Both the position numbers and the translations under genes were made by a program. Below the pieces are notes generated by a model. The model did no database searches. It was not told the DNA's origin and saw nothing but the letters and a program-made list of their open reading frames with translations. A stretch of 21,759 nucleotides of DNA from Elysia marginata. Its lineage: Eukaryota; Mollusca; Gastropoda; Plakobranchidae. The DNA lies in the NCBI GenBank assembly GCA_019649035.1, contig BMAT01007789.1:155663-177421 (forward strand), in the 5' to 3' direction. This document shows, one piece after another, positions 1 through 8,763 of the stretch (positions within the stretch are counted from its first letter, which is position 1; every line of letters begins with the position of its first letter).

Positions 1-50
1 TATGCGTCTCTTTCTCCTGTTTGTCGTCTTTGTTTCTTTTGTTTCCTTAG

Positions 51-139
51 ACGGGCATGACGGGGCGATCGAAATAGAGGCAGTACCTGACGAAGTGCCT
101 AAAGAAGAAAGGCAGAAACACTGTGTCGTACGTAAATAA
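51..139 (+). CDS. putative terminal coding exon of an unidentified upstream gene
   Basis: An almost uninterrupted pyrimidine tract (bases 8-48) ends in TTAG at 47-50, an excellent splice acceptor. After it only one frame is open. Starting with two bases of a split codon it reads GHDGAIEIEAVPDEVP and then a lysine/glutamate-rich tail ending CVVRK, with stop TAA at 137-139. The other two frames stop within 27 bases. The peptide is hydrophilic and charged, as expected for a cytoplasmic tail, and I do not recognise its family. The rest of the gene would lie left of the window. A strong donor (AAG then GTAAGA, intron from 141) follows directly after the stop, so the 3'UTR may itself be spliced. 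This is an inference from splice signals and codon content. Confidence 0.45.
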
Positions 140-1251
140 GGTAAGACTAGGCTACCATGTATACAAAAGCTCCTTATACAAGTTGAGCACTGTATTTCAT
201 GACATAGAAAACCTAGAATCTATATATATATATATATATTTATATATATCTTTCCCTCTCTCTATCTCACTGCCCCCTCTCTTTCTCGCGCTCCCTCTCT
301 CTGTGTGTCTCTATGTGTGTGTGTGTGTCTCTCTCTCTCTCTCTCTCTCTCGGTTTCCAGCAAGTTCGATTTGTATTTACATGTACTATTCTAGGTCTAC
401 CCTGAACCGGTGATCTGCTTTTGCTTTGACATAGCCCATTCTCATGTGAAAAAGATTGGTAACACAAATAGGAACATTACTTTTTTCCAAAGTCTCCAAT
501 CCGGAAACGGCGCAGAGCTTTCCGCACGGGATATTGACTATCATGCGAAACTAACATTATACTGAAAGAGGACAAATTCAAAGAAATAAAAACAAACGAA
601 CCTGTAGGCTGAACGACTGTATTATCTATTGTTATATTATAAGCATTTTCCTGTAGATTTCGACCCCTATGAGAAGCCCTAGATCTCCTTGTTGCTATTG
701 GGAATGCGATATCAACTTACTAAACACAGCCTTGCACATTGAAATATCATGGCTTTCAAACAAAAAATTATTTTCGAATGCCATTAGGCCATTCATAACA
801 GAGAATAAGCCAGCCATAGTAAAAGAAACATTGCAATACTTCTATATAATCCAACTTATAAATGATTTTTTGTAACATAAATCTTTATACATTGAGCATG
901 TATAATATTCTTTAAAGATTTCACTTTCAGCATCTGAAACTTTCAGTTCAAGCTCTCTTACTGTCTTATTTTAAAAAAAAGAACTTTCAGCTAACAACAA
1001 CTATAAATTTCATAAGCTGGTGGATGAATATTCAATTCAATGTAGGACAGGCCTATACAATAGTTAATGTTAATTCATTAACTTATTTAGACAAACTTTT
1101 TTATCTCGCAACCAACCAGAGTGAATCAGTCAAAAGCGAGAAGTCTATGCCATTTTGGAAAGTCTCCCCCCCCCCTTTCTTTTCCTCTATAATTGAACTC
1201 AACAAATGAAAAAACTGCGACATCCGACTCCTTAAATCTGGTTACAAAATA
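140..1251. other. no gene seen; microsatellites and possible 3' flank of the first exon
   Basis: A TA repeat (220-250) runs into a CT/GT-rich tract (251-352). AATAAA at 585-590 could be a polyadenylation signal for the gene ending at 139. A poly-C run lies near 1167-1176. Short open frames here are low-complexity or lack any coding character. No RNA gene or coding exon could be supported on either strand. Confidence 0.6.
220..352. repeat. compound (TA)n / (CT)n / (GT)n microsatellite
   Basis: A perfect TA run is followed by CT-rich sequence, a GT run and a second CT run. The serine/leucine-rich and arginine/glutamate-rich frames across it are artefacts of the dinucleotide repeats. Confidence 0.95.
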
Positions 1252-1443
1252 CAGCGGTATCCTGATCTTGTCAACACCTTAATACCGAAAACAAATGTGT
1301 TTACTTTAATCAAGAGTTGACTTTAACCAAGAGTTGGTTTAACCATTACAAAAGTGTAAAGAAGTACAAAAAAGGGACTGCAAAACAGAGTTGACTTTAA
1401 GCGAGAGTTTCCCTTAAACGTTGACTTGAAGGAGATTCCACTG
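1252..1443. mobile_element. short pogo/Tc1-like MITE flanked by TA
   Basis: The left end begins CAGCGGTATCCTGATCTTGT. The right end, read as reverse complement, begins CAGTGGAATCTCCTTCAAGT, and both continue into GTCAAC-like sequence. Each end is flanked by TA (1250-1251 and 1444-1445), the target duplication of Tc1/mariner/pogo transposons. The element is 192 bp and has no coding capacity. Its interior holds repeated GAGTTGACTTTAA-type words. Its ends resemble those of the two larger elements at 17505-17942 and 18606-18995, so this is probably one MITE superfamily. Assignment to pogo rests on the CAGTGGAACCTC-style end and the TA flanks. Confidence 0.6.
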
Positions 1444-2333
1444 TATTTGTATTCATAAATAATTCAACATCTAAAAGTTAAAACAGAAACACTCTTTTTT
1501 CATAGAGAACATAAAGGCCTACAGGTACAGATATTTCTTTCCCAAACTAAAGCTACGTTTAAAAAGCTTCAACAAAAATATATCAAAGGTCTGGGGATTA
1601 CCTTGTTGCTGAGAAACATATTACAATGAGGACAACCTATATCTCCAAAATGTCACGTGGGTCTTGGGGTCAGCGGGGGTTTCCATTCAATAATCTCTTC
1701 CGGATTTCCCGCTATTCCATGTTTAATTTTATGTTACGCGAGAGCCGATAGGTCTAGAAAAGTAGCAGCATTTCATTGGTTGGTATAAATAGTAATGGCG
1801 GATTTCATTTGGGGTGCTGCTTGGGTTAGATACTATGTAAATAATGTCACTTGAATTTCCTTGCCTCTTGGGGCTAGGCTGAAGATTTTGTATTCGGGCG
1901 GGTATACATTCTAGATCTAGTCTTTTTGCATGTAACAGAAATACTAAAATTAATTATATATTTCACGGCTATAAAGCACACTGGAAGTAATTATTTTGGG
2001 ATGACAAATTTGAGTGACAACGTTTCTGTCATTCTGTTCTAGATCTAGATCTACCGAATGATGTACGAAAGCCAGTCAACACCGTTACACCTAGACCCAC
2101 TCCCAAGGCAAGATTAGAGAAGGGATTTTGGCCTAGAAAGTATCAAGAAAAGTGGGGATTTCATAAAATGCTATGAAAAGCTGACCAAGGTTCGAGCCCA
2201 AGGATGGAAACTTGTTTGGTGCCTTATTTGAATCATCTAGATCAAGTCTAACTAAGGCTGTTGAAAGTGACCCTAAACAACATCCCAAACAGTACCCCAA
2301 AGAAAATCCGCCTGAAGGCGGTTTGTTAACCCC
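1444..2333. other. no gene seen; AT-rich unassigned DNA with a TATA-like site
   Basis: I see no coding exon. There is a CACGTG at about 1652, CTAGATCTAG words near 1912 and 2040, and a 5-bp stem hairpin (CCGCC-TGAA-GGCGG) at 2308-2321. The open frame on the minus strand at 2133-2342 has no recognisable content. Confidence 0.5.
1775..1800 (+). promoter_or_regulatory. weak promoter-like cluster (inverted CCAAT, TATAAATA, ATGGCGG)
   Basis: ATTGG (1775-1779), TATAAATA (1784-1791) and ATGGCGG (1795-1801) lie within 27 bases. The ATG opens only a 19-codon frame and sits too close to the TATA box to be a normal start codon. No downstream gene is visible, so this may be chance or a decayed promoter. 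Confidence 0.15.
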
Positions 2334-2351
2334 AATAGTCACGTGACTATT
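2334..2351. repeat. perfect 18-bp palindrome centred on CACGTG
   Basis: The sequence AATAGTCACGTGACTATT equals its own reverse complement. The core CACGTG (2340-2345) is a canonical E-box. It lies 12 bases after the CCGCC/GGCGG hairpin. It could be a bHLH binding site or simply the end of an unrecognised repeat; no gene is adjacent. Confidence 0.5.
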
Positions 2352-2793
2352 TCCGGGTAGTAATAGGTCAGATCCATTGAGCTAAGGGCAAAAAAAAACA
2401 TCTATATGGAAAAAAATTTACTCCTTGCCTCATAAATTCTAAAAAAAATAACCATTGTGCAACAAATGCATTAAAGTTTTACTTGCACATACTTTAAAAT
2501 CTTTTAAAAGCTGTAAAAGAGATATCAATTTTTATAATAACTCTGCAACAGTAATCATCGAAATCCTCATAAACCGAACATCTTGCTTGACGGATAAAAA
2601 TGAAAGCAATCCATTGAGAGTGCGTTTAAGACGTCATACGCTGCTCTGGTGCTAAGGAAATTTTTATCCGATGAAACAAAAAAGTGCGCACGCAAATTGT
2701 AACAGAGATAGATAGAGAGAGAGAGTATACCGTGATCTAAAATTCTCACTTCGCCTAACGCTATGAGAAATTGTTCACTCTGTAGGCCTACAG
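2352..2793. other. no gene seen; AT-rich spacer upstream of the Helitron relic
   Basis: The stretch is A-rich, with a short (GATA)/(GA) run near 2706-2723. I looked for the missing N-terminal part of the Helitron protein here and could not find it, so the element appears to be cut at about 2790. Confidence 0.55.
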
Positions 2794-3942
2794 GCTGTTA
2801 AACACCTTTACAAGTACATAACAAAAAGCCAAGATTGAGTACTGCTGGGACTTGGAGAAGACACTGAGAATGATGAAATCAACATATACGTCAATGCCAG
2901 ATACATTTCTGCAAGTGAGACTTTCTGGCGGCTATATGGATTTGAAATTCATCAAAAGCATCCACCAGTAGAGAAATTACCATGCCACTTGCCCGATCAG
3001 CAAACGGTGTTCTTTGAACCAGGACATGCACAACAAGCACTCGAAAATAGACCACTGCATACCAAACTCACTGCCTATTTTGAAACGAACAAAGAGGACA
3101 TCAATGCAAGGACTATCCTCTACTCAGATTTTTCACAGTGATTTACATGGAATCAGAAAGAACGCAAGTGGCAGCGACGAAAGCGAGGAGCAAGACTTGA
3201 TGAAGATGAGATTAGAGCGGACACTATTGGAAGAATTCCAACAATACCCCTCAGTCCCCGTCAAGCTGAACTGTAATACTTGAGAATGCTTCTGCACCAC
3301 AAGCCAGACGCCACAAGTTTCACAGATTTACAAACCATAAACGGTATAAACTATGACTCTTTCCAAGAATGTTGTCACAAACTTGGTTTACTAGATGATG
3401 ATACAGAGAAAGATGCAGCATAGCAATGATGGAGGCAACAGCCATTGGGTTTGGTCCTCAGCTCAGACTGGCATCCGCAACTATTTTGATTTACTGCCGT
3501 CCGGCTGATCCATTGGCATTCTTTGAAAGACATAAATTGGAACTCCGTAGAGATTTCATGATAAGGGACCAGATCAGTGATCTCAATCATTACATTGAAA
3601 ACCAGGCTCTTTTGCAAGTAATTTCTCGACAACGAAGGGCTAGACCTGAATGCAGACTTTAAATTTCCCCATGCTGAAGTTTTCCAATCACCAGATGGAC
3701 TACCCAAAGCAGCGCATGACGAATTACATCACAATTATGTCATCTTACAAGAGTATGTGCACCAAGGCTACCCAAAACTCACCCAAGAGCAAAAGCGTGT
3801 TTTTGACACATTCCTGACATCAGTCGAAAGTCAAAAAGGACAACTGTTGGCCTTAGATGCCAGTGGAGGGACAGGAAAGGCCCATACAATCAATTTAATT
3901 CTTGCAGCAGTAAGATAAAAGAAAAAAAATTGCCGTTACTAC

Positions 3943-3992
<50 letters not shown>

Positions 3993-5193
3993 TTGCAGCA
4001 ACACTGCTGACCAATGGGAGAACATTACACAGCAGATGCAAAGTGCCTTTAAATATCAACGAGACGTCTATGTGCAGCATATCTCTGAAAGAAGCCATCG
4101 GTATTTAATTTAAAGGCAGATCTCCTCATCATTGATGAAATCTCGATGGGACACAAGCATGTGTTTGAAGCAATAGACAGAACAATGCAAGATCTCCGAA
4201 AAAATACATCGCCATTTGGGGGACTAACTATCTTATTGGCTGTGGACTGGCGACAAATTTTGCCAGTTGTGCGACATGGATCAAGGATGGGCATTGTGGA
4301 AGCAGCATTGAAAGCTTCATATCTCTGGCAGTTTGTAACCAAATTAAACTGACACAAAATATGGGGGCAAAACTCCTAGAAGACACGTCTCAGTTTGCAG
4401 ATTACCTTCTCAGCATTGAAGATAGCCGAGTGGAACAGCACAATGAAAAGGGGTATTTTTTCATTAAACTTCCAGATGACATCACTGTAACAAATGAAAA
4501 AGAACTTCTGGACTTTGTTTTTGGAGGCATTGAGGATAAGTACCCAGACTCAGCTTGGTTGGCGGCACGCTCTGCCATTTGTCCAACAAATGTTGAAGTC
4601 GATGCTATCAACAAAACCATCAGGGAAGCATTCCCAGGAGAAAAAAAAGTGTAAAGGAGCCATGATTCCGTGGAGGAAAATTAACACCAATACCCTGTTG
4701 AGTTCTTGAACACGCTCTGTCCCTCAAGAATGCCACCACACAGATTACATCTGAAAAAGCACAGCATCATCATGCTGTTGCGGAATTTAGATCCCGTAAA
4801 TGGACACTGCAATGGAACGAGATATGTTATCGACAATCTTCACGACTATATCATTGATGCGACAATAACCTGTGGAACTCATGCTGGCAAACGGATCTTC
4901 ATTTCCAGAATACTCATCATCCCTTCAGACAAAATCTTCCCCTTTCACATGAAAATAAAACAATTCCCCGTTCGACCTGCCTTCGCCATAACAGCCAACA
5001 AAGCTCAGGGGCAAACGTTAGAACAGATAGGCATTTATCTAAAAAAAAACCCACTTTTTCCCACATGGTCAACTGTATGTTGCCATGATCCGTGTTGGCT
5101 CAACAGGAAGGCTTAAAATCTTAACAGAGAAAAAAAGATTACCATGGAGAATATGCCAGCAATGCTGTTTACAAGGAAGTTCTGCGCATTTGA
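2794..5193 (+). pseudogene. degenerate Helitron Rep/PIF1-like helicase (5'-truncated)
   Basis: Helitrons are rolling-circle DNA transposons whose protein joins an HUH-type Rep nuclease to a PIF1-family 5'-3' helicase. The relic starts in the Rep tyrosine region (VKHLYKYITKS, 2797-2829), where the first tyrosine of the expected YLxKY is histidine. The post-Rep block follows (NDEINIYVNARYISASE, FWRLYGF, FTWN, RKRG, IGRI). The helicase shows a Walker A with K-A instead of K-T (GGTGKA, 3865-3882), Walker B LLIIDEIS near 4125-4145, motif III VDWRQILPVV near 4241-4270, NLDPVNGHCNGTR near 4787-4820, TANKAQGQTL near 4991-5020 and QLYVA...RVGS near 5070-5100. A C-terminal VYKEVLRI ends at TGA 5191. 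In-frame stops occur at 2836, 3139, 3274, 3421, 4652 and 4680. Frame changes occur near 3424, 3620-3640, 3905-3990, 4085-4110, 4345, 5060 and 5125-5165. A CT microsatellite interrupts motif Ia. It is clearly dead; the HUH motif and everything before it are absent. Confidence 0.93.
3945..3986. repeat. (CT)n microsatellite inside the helicase relic
   Basis: About 20 CT units sit where the PIF1 motif Ia alanine-serine-serine codons are expected. The flanks read IAVTTA before the run and AATLLTNGRTLHS after it. The expansion therefore seems to have grown from a GCT-TCT-TCT codon run. Confidence 0.9.
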
Positions 5194-5525
5194 GCAATGT
5201 ATGATAATAATGTGCTGTTACTCATATGGATTGTGTTACTAATGCGACCGCATGCAAAGTAATAGCTTTTTTTTTCAGATGATACATATATAGAATTCTT
5301 TAGTGTATATTCGGTTATAACTTTGTGGAATATAACATTTTTATATATGCGACTTATTAAATTTTTTAGTAAGGATTGGGTTATAATTGTGCTGAAAAAT
5401 ATTTTTTGTGGATTGGGTATGATATTGAGGATAACTTTTTTTAATTCCCGATGATATTTATGCGACTGTCTTAGACCCATCATGTCCCATGAGAATGTGA
5501 CTACCAATTATAAGAACGCCTCAAC

Positions 5526-5555
5526 CCCGTTCGTAGAACGGGCTCTTCAGCTTGT
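5526..5555 (+). mobile_element. candidate Helitron 3' end: hairpin, 8-base spacer, CTTG-T
   Basis: CCCGTTC (5526-5532), loop GTA and GAACGGG (5536-5542) form a perfect 7-bp GC-rich stem. CTCTTCAG and then CTTG (5551-5554) follow, before a T. Helitrons end in a short palindrome about 10 bases before CTRR and insert ahead of T. Here the CTRR would carry one change (CTTG for CTAG). The position, 333 bases after the stop codon of the Helitron protein on the same strand, supports the call. Confidence 0.65.
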
Positions 5556-5843
5556 CAGAACAATTTTGATTGAAGCTAGGGAGTGGGTTTTGGTGGGAGG
5601 AGGGATTATTCTTCAATAACACATTTGAAGTTTTGAGATTAATTTTAATGAGGAGATTACTTTTGACGTTCAGCCAAGCTCCTGTGCTTATCCCATTAAT
5701 AAAGCAATCAGAATGTTTGTTTAAGAAGGTGATCCGTAGCTTTGAGACAATTTTTGTTGTTTCATTTTTGTTTTGATATTATTCTGTTTTCTTATATTTT
5801 ATCAAAAAGTATTGTTATTACAGAGTTCCATTAGAGATAATAA

Positions 5844-6123
5844 AGACCTTGCGCGTTGACGACAATAATGTATGAAGTAAGAACCCCATAGACAACGAGG
5901 GATTTTACAGCAGATGATTGGCTAACGGGCGCATATGAGGCCACAAGTAAGTGTACTTTAAGATGAGCTGGCTGGATTTTCATCCCTGTGAACTTCTTCT
6001 TCCTCGGCGTGGATTTTACAACAAAATTGTTGGCTAACGGACGCCCGTGAGGCCATCAGTGTGTCTATTTTGAGATGGTCTTTCTAGATTTTCTCACATT
6101 TATGGGCTTCGTCCTCCTGAGCG
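5844..6123 (+). repeat. dispersed repeat, copy 1, with two tandem ~111-bp units
   Basis: The copy begins AGACCTTGCGCG and contains two related units. Unit 1 starts GGATTTTACAGCAGATGATT at 5900 and unit 2 starts GGATTTTACAACAAAATTGT at 6011. Each runs through a TTGGCTAACGGNCGC word, GAGGCCA and an AGATG-TAGATTTTC-like block to a CTTCNTCCTC word. A second copy with one unit lies at 10486-10639 in the same orientation. There is no coding content, and the family is unidentified. Confidence 0.7.
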
Positions 6124-6135
6124 AACACATCGACG

Positions 6136-6370
6136 GTGATATCACATACTAGCGTAAACAATATTTTTCTACTTTTGCAGGAGAGCCGTTTACATTTTTT
6201 AAACCGTTTGGTACTGTCTATTTTAAGAATTGACAAATATGCTATAATTCAGAAACTAATAATTGGATCGACTACCTGATTTGAGAGGACTTAGATTATG
6301 ATAGTGTATTCAAATGGTGGTGTTAGCTCGATTTCGCCCAAATGTCAGTTACACTAGTATGTGATATCAC
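6136..6370. mobile_element. 235-bp MITE-like element with 22-bp terminal inverted repeats
   Basis: The left end at 6136-6157 (begins GTGATATCACATACTAG) and the reverse complement of 6349-6370 match at 21 of 22 positions, differing only at one C/T. The flanks CGACG and TGACG could be a decayed target duplication. The interior is AT-rich and non-coding. The superfamily is not clear to me. Confidence 0.65.
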
Positions 6371-6727
6371 TGACGACATAGCATAATTATGGTCTTTAAT
6401 GTCTATGTAGGCCGAACTTAAAAAATGTGTCTTGTTTCATTCGATATCACCATATGAAAGTTGGTCAACAAAGTTTAAATTTAAAAAAAAACGGGATATT
6501 CAAGTACAAAAAAATATTGAAGCATTTTATTAAACCTAAGCCATATATAACCTTCTCAAAAATAGTTTACTGGAACCGATCTACATGGAGTTGAAATAAC
6601 TGGCATCTTAAGCGTGCAACACAAAGGCAATTTTATTTAACACAGCCATGTCATTTCTTTATTTTGATAAAGAATGTCACTACATGTACTTTCTACAACT
6701 TTTGTGTATGAGACCGTGATAAAACGT
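6371..6727. other. no gene seen; AT-rich spacer between repeats
   Basis: I found no exon, RNA gene or recognisable element. A few A-runs and the word CGATATCACCATATG near 6441 are the only features, and neither is convincing. Confidence 0.5.
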
Positions 6728-8031
6728 CCTGAATCTGTCGTTTGCGATGGGGGACAAAGTTTTTTATTTTTTTTCAGAAATAGCAAAACAAAATTAGAAA
6801 ATAACAAAAGTGGCATAGCGATTTGATGTTCTGATTTTCTTAAGCTGCATCATAATGCTTTGTCGTGAATTTTAAATGAATAGAGCAAGAAACATGGAAA
6901 CGATGACACTTACAATTCTGTCTGTTTTGGCGCAGGACAAAACTTGTGTCTTTCGTCACAACCTACAAATTTTCAATTCTCTTTTTTTTCCCTCATCTCT
7001 TGTAATTCCTTAAGATTTATTTGGATAAAATTTAAAACAGCATTACATGATGTACGATGAGAGGAATACACGTTTGTACCTTAAAATGCTTTGTCCAATC
7101 ACAAACTTTTGTCACAGCCTCGTGTAATGTATGTGTATTTGTTTATTTATTATATTTATTTATACGTTAGATTAACCCCTTTCGGGAAAATTGGCTTCGT
7201 TACTTAGCGTAACTGTGTCGCCACAGAGTAGCGCCATTAATGCCCCAGCTGACCAGTACATTAGATGGCCACTTTCAACCCATGCGCAGGGTAATGGGGG
7301 CGCATATCACAAAGTCAAGAATTGCCTGTAGCTGGGTACCTATTTTACACCTGGGTGGAGTGGGGAAATTTAGGGTGAATTGCTTTCCCAAGGCTTTTGC
7401 AACATGGCATGGTCGAGAATCAAACCCGCGACCTCCATATCTCGAGTCCGACGGTCTAACCACTCTGCCACCCTGCCCCTATACAAAACTCATGTAGTAT
7501 TCCTGTTGCAACTAAAGGTTGTGATTCTGTCGTCTGTAATGAGAAACAAAGTATTGGGTAGCAAAGAAATAAAGAAAGATTTGCCAAGTGTAAAATCTTT
7601 TACTTTATCATATAGCTTAGTGATATCAATTCAACTTATACATACTTAATTTGTGGACAGTTTATTCATTAGGAGATATCTAGTTTTTTACACACGACTT
7701 AGCATCCCTTTTAAAACTACACCATTCTGCATTGTTGAACATTTATCTTAAGCAACCACACAGTTGGAAAAAAGTATGACGGAAAAACGTTCTTGAAAAC
7801 CTGTATGTTCTGATCGGGGACAAAACTTTTGTCCTCCATTACAACCGATAGATTTGGGATGCAACTATTTCTACACCTCTTAAATCAGTTCTTTAAAATT
7901 TATTTGTAAAACTCCCAATGCTTTAATTCAAGAAATGTAAAAAAAAACTAAATAACTATGACAGCAATATAACTTTCTGCGTTTATTCCGGCAATACTTC
8001 GTCCCCCACAACAATCGACAGATTTACGACC
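6728..8031. repeat. cluster of short inverted motifs, consensus CTTTGTCCCCCATYACAAMC + GACAGATT
   Basis: The motif occurs on the minus strand at 6728-6763, 6912-6945, 7517-7556 and about 7800-7829. It occurs on the plus strand at 6937-6976, 7821-7858 and 7992-8031. A weaker plus-strand copy lies near 7087-7116. At 6912-6976 and 7800-7858 the two orientations meet head to head around GGACAAAACTT(TT)GTCC, forming imperfect palindromes. The pattern looks like several nested or rearranged inverted-repeat elements, one of which was later split by the SINE at 7140-7482. No coding content is seen. Confidence 0.6.
7140..7482 (-). mobile_element. tRNA-derived SINE
   Basis: On the minus strand a tRNA-like head starts near 7482. 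The RNA polymerase III A box TGGCAGAGTGG is at 7470-7460, and a B box GGTTTGATTC at 7426-7417 has one C-to-T change from GGTTCGATTC. A tRNA-unrelated body follows, including CCACTCCACCCAGGTGTAAA and GGTACC near 7336-7363. The element ends in an ATAAATAAATAT-type tail at 7140-7172. The spacing of the boxes (33 bases) and the tail are typical of SINE2-type elements. The one altered B-box base and general decay suggest an old copy. The short open frames overlapping it on both strands are shadows. Confidence 0.8.
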
Positions 8032-8263
8032 TTTTGTGACGGTCTCTATTTTTCATGGTTAATTGTCACTTCAGTGCTACATATAGAACCTTTATCACTG
8101 TGTGGAGGCGAGGAGGGAACAATTTCAAATCAGACCGAAAAAACATTGGAAACAACTGGAAATGTGTTTTTTTATGAACAATATTCCAAATGGCATGCAA
8201 AAAACTAGCTTTTTTAACATATCTGCCGAAAAGATTTAATGTACATTACTGAAATATATACAC
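8032..8263. other. no gene seen; short AT-rich spacer
   Basis: Nothing recognisable lies between the last inverted motif and the first LINE relic. Confidence 0.5.
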
Positions 8264-8340
8264 ATGTACACAATTGAGGGGAAAATAGACAGGGGGACAC
8301 CAAAAGCAGTCTACTTAGACAACATAAAGAACTGGACGAG
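8264..8340 (+). pseudogene. C-terminal relic of a non-LTR retrotransposon reverse transcriptase (copy 1)
   Basis: The frame reads EGKIDRGTPKAVYLDNIKNW then T. Invertebrate LINE polyproteins end in a conserved pattern EGKRxRGRPRxRWLDNIKEWTG, and the spacing of EGK, RG, LDNIK and W-T matches it. Downstream the frame runs on to 8470 but loses the expected DRxxWR block, so it is decayed. The catalytic part of the enzyme is absent, as expected for a 5'-truncated LINE. The exact clade (RTE, Jockey, CR1) cannot be told from this fragment. Confidence 0.55.
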
Positions 8341-8763
8341 GCGAAACAGTAAAAAAGGTAGATTACAACATAAAAACAAAAGGCTGGAAAGCTGCAGGGC
8401 AAGCAGAAAATGTGGCCGCAATCCCCCCAATCTCAGAAATCCAGCTAAAGTTGGGTCTTTGATTTTTTAATATGATATCTGGCCTGAAAGCATAGAACAT
8501 AAGCAACTTTACGCAAAAGAAAGAATGTATTTACATGTGTCCATAATAGTGATTTTGTAATGAATTTTCAAAGCAAGGGGGTTTGATTGTTTTTAGGAGT
8601 TTGAAACTGAGAAACTGCCTGTTGCTCAGAATGGGACTGGGTGACTTTAGCTGCGTTTTCGGGATTCGAGTTACAAATGTTTAAAAAATGAAGCTGGATA
8701 GTGAGTGAGTGAGGGAGCATTGAGAAGAGAAACGAACAACCAATAACCACAATATCACTCCAC
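8341..8763. other. no gene seen; probable decayed retroelement surroundings
   Basis: The first LINE frame stays open to a stop at 8468-8470 without recognisable homology. After that the sequence is AT-rich, with no exon or RNA gene that I can support. Confidence 0.45.

Larger units (their letters stand above)
2794..5555 (+). mobile_element. Helitron relic, protein part through candidate 3' terminus
   Basis: The span joins the decayed Rep/helicase frame to the hairpin-plus-CTTG end at 5526-5555. About 330 bases of AT-rich DNA separate the stop codon from the hairpin, which is compatible with a Helitron 3' non-coding tail. No 5' terminus (TC...) could be assigned, so the left boundary is only where homology becomes visible. 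Confidence 0.7.

Noticed and set aside
1024-1209. 61-residue plus-strand frame
   Set aside because: Its composition follows the AT-rich background and it ends across a poly-C run; there are no splice sites or motifs.
3375-3707. 110-residue minus-strand frame
   Set aside because: It is antisense to the Helitron post-Rep segment, whose plus-strand translation has clear family motifs.
3895-4098. Minus-strand frame rich in RE repeats
   Set aside because: It is the reverse reading of the CT microsatellite within the Helitron relic.
7415-7482. A functional tRNA gene on the minus strand
   Set aside because: The A and B boxes are present, but the B box carries a C-to-T change, no complete cloverleaf with a paired acceptor stem was found, and the sequence continues into a SINE body and tail.
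7240-7649. Open frames on both strands over the SINE
   Set aside because: They are chance frames through a tRNA-derived SINE. The phrase ESNPRPPYL is the usual translation of the tRNA B-box region.
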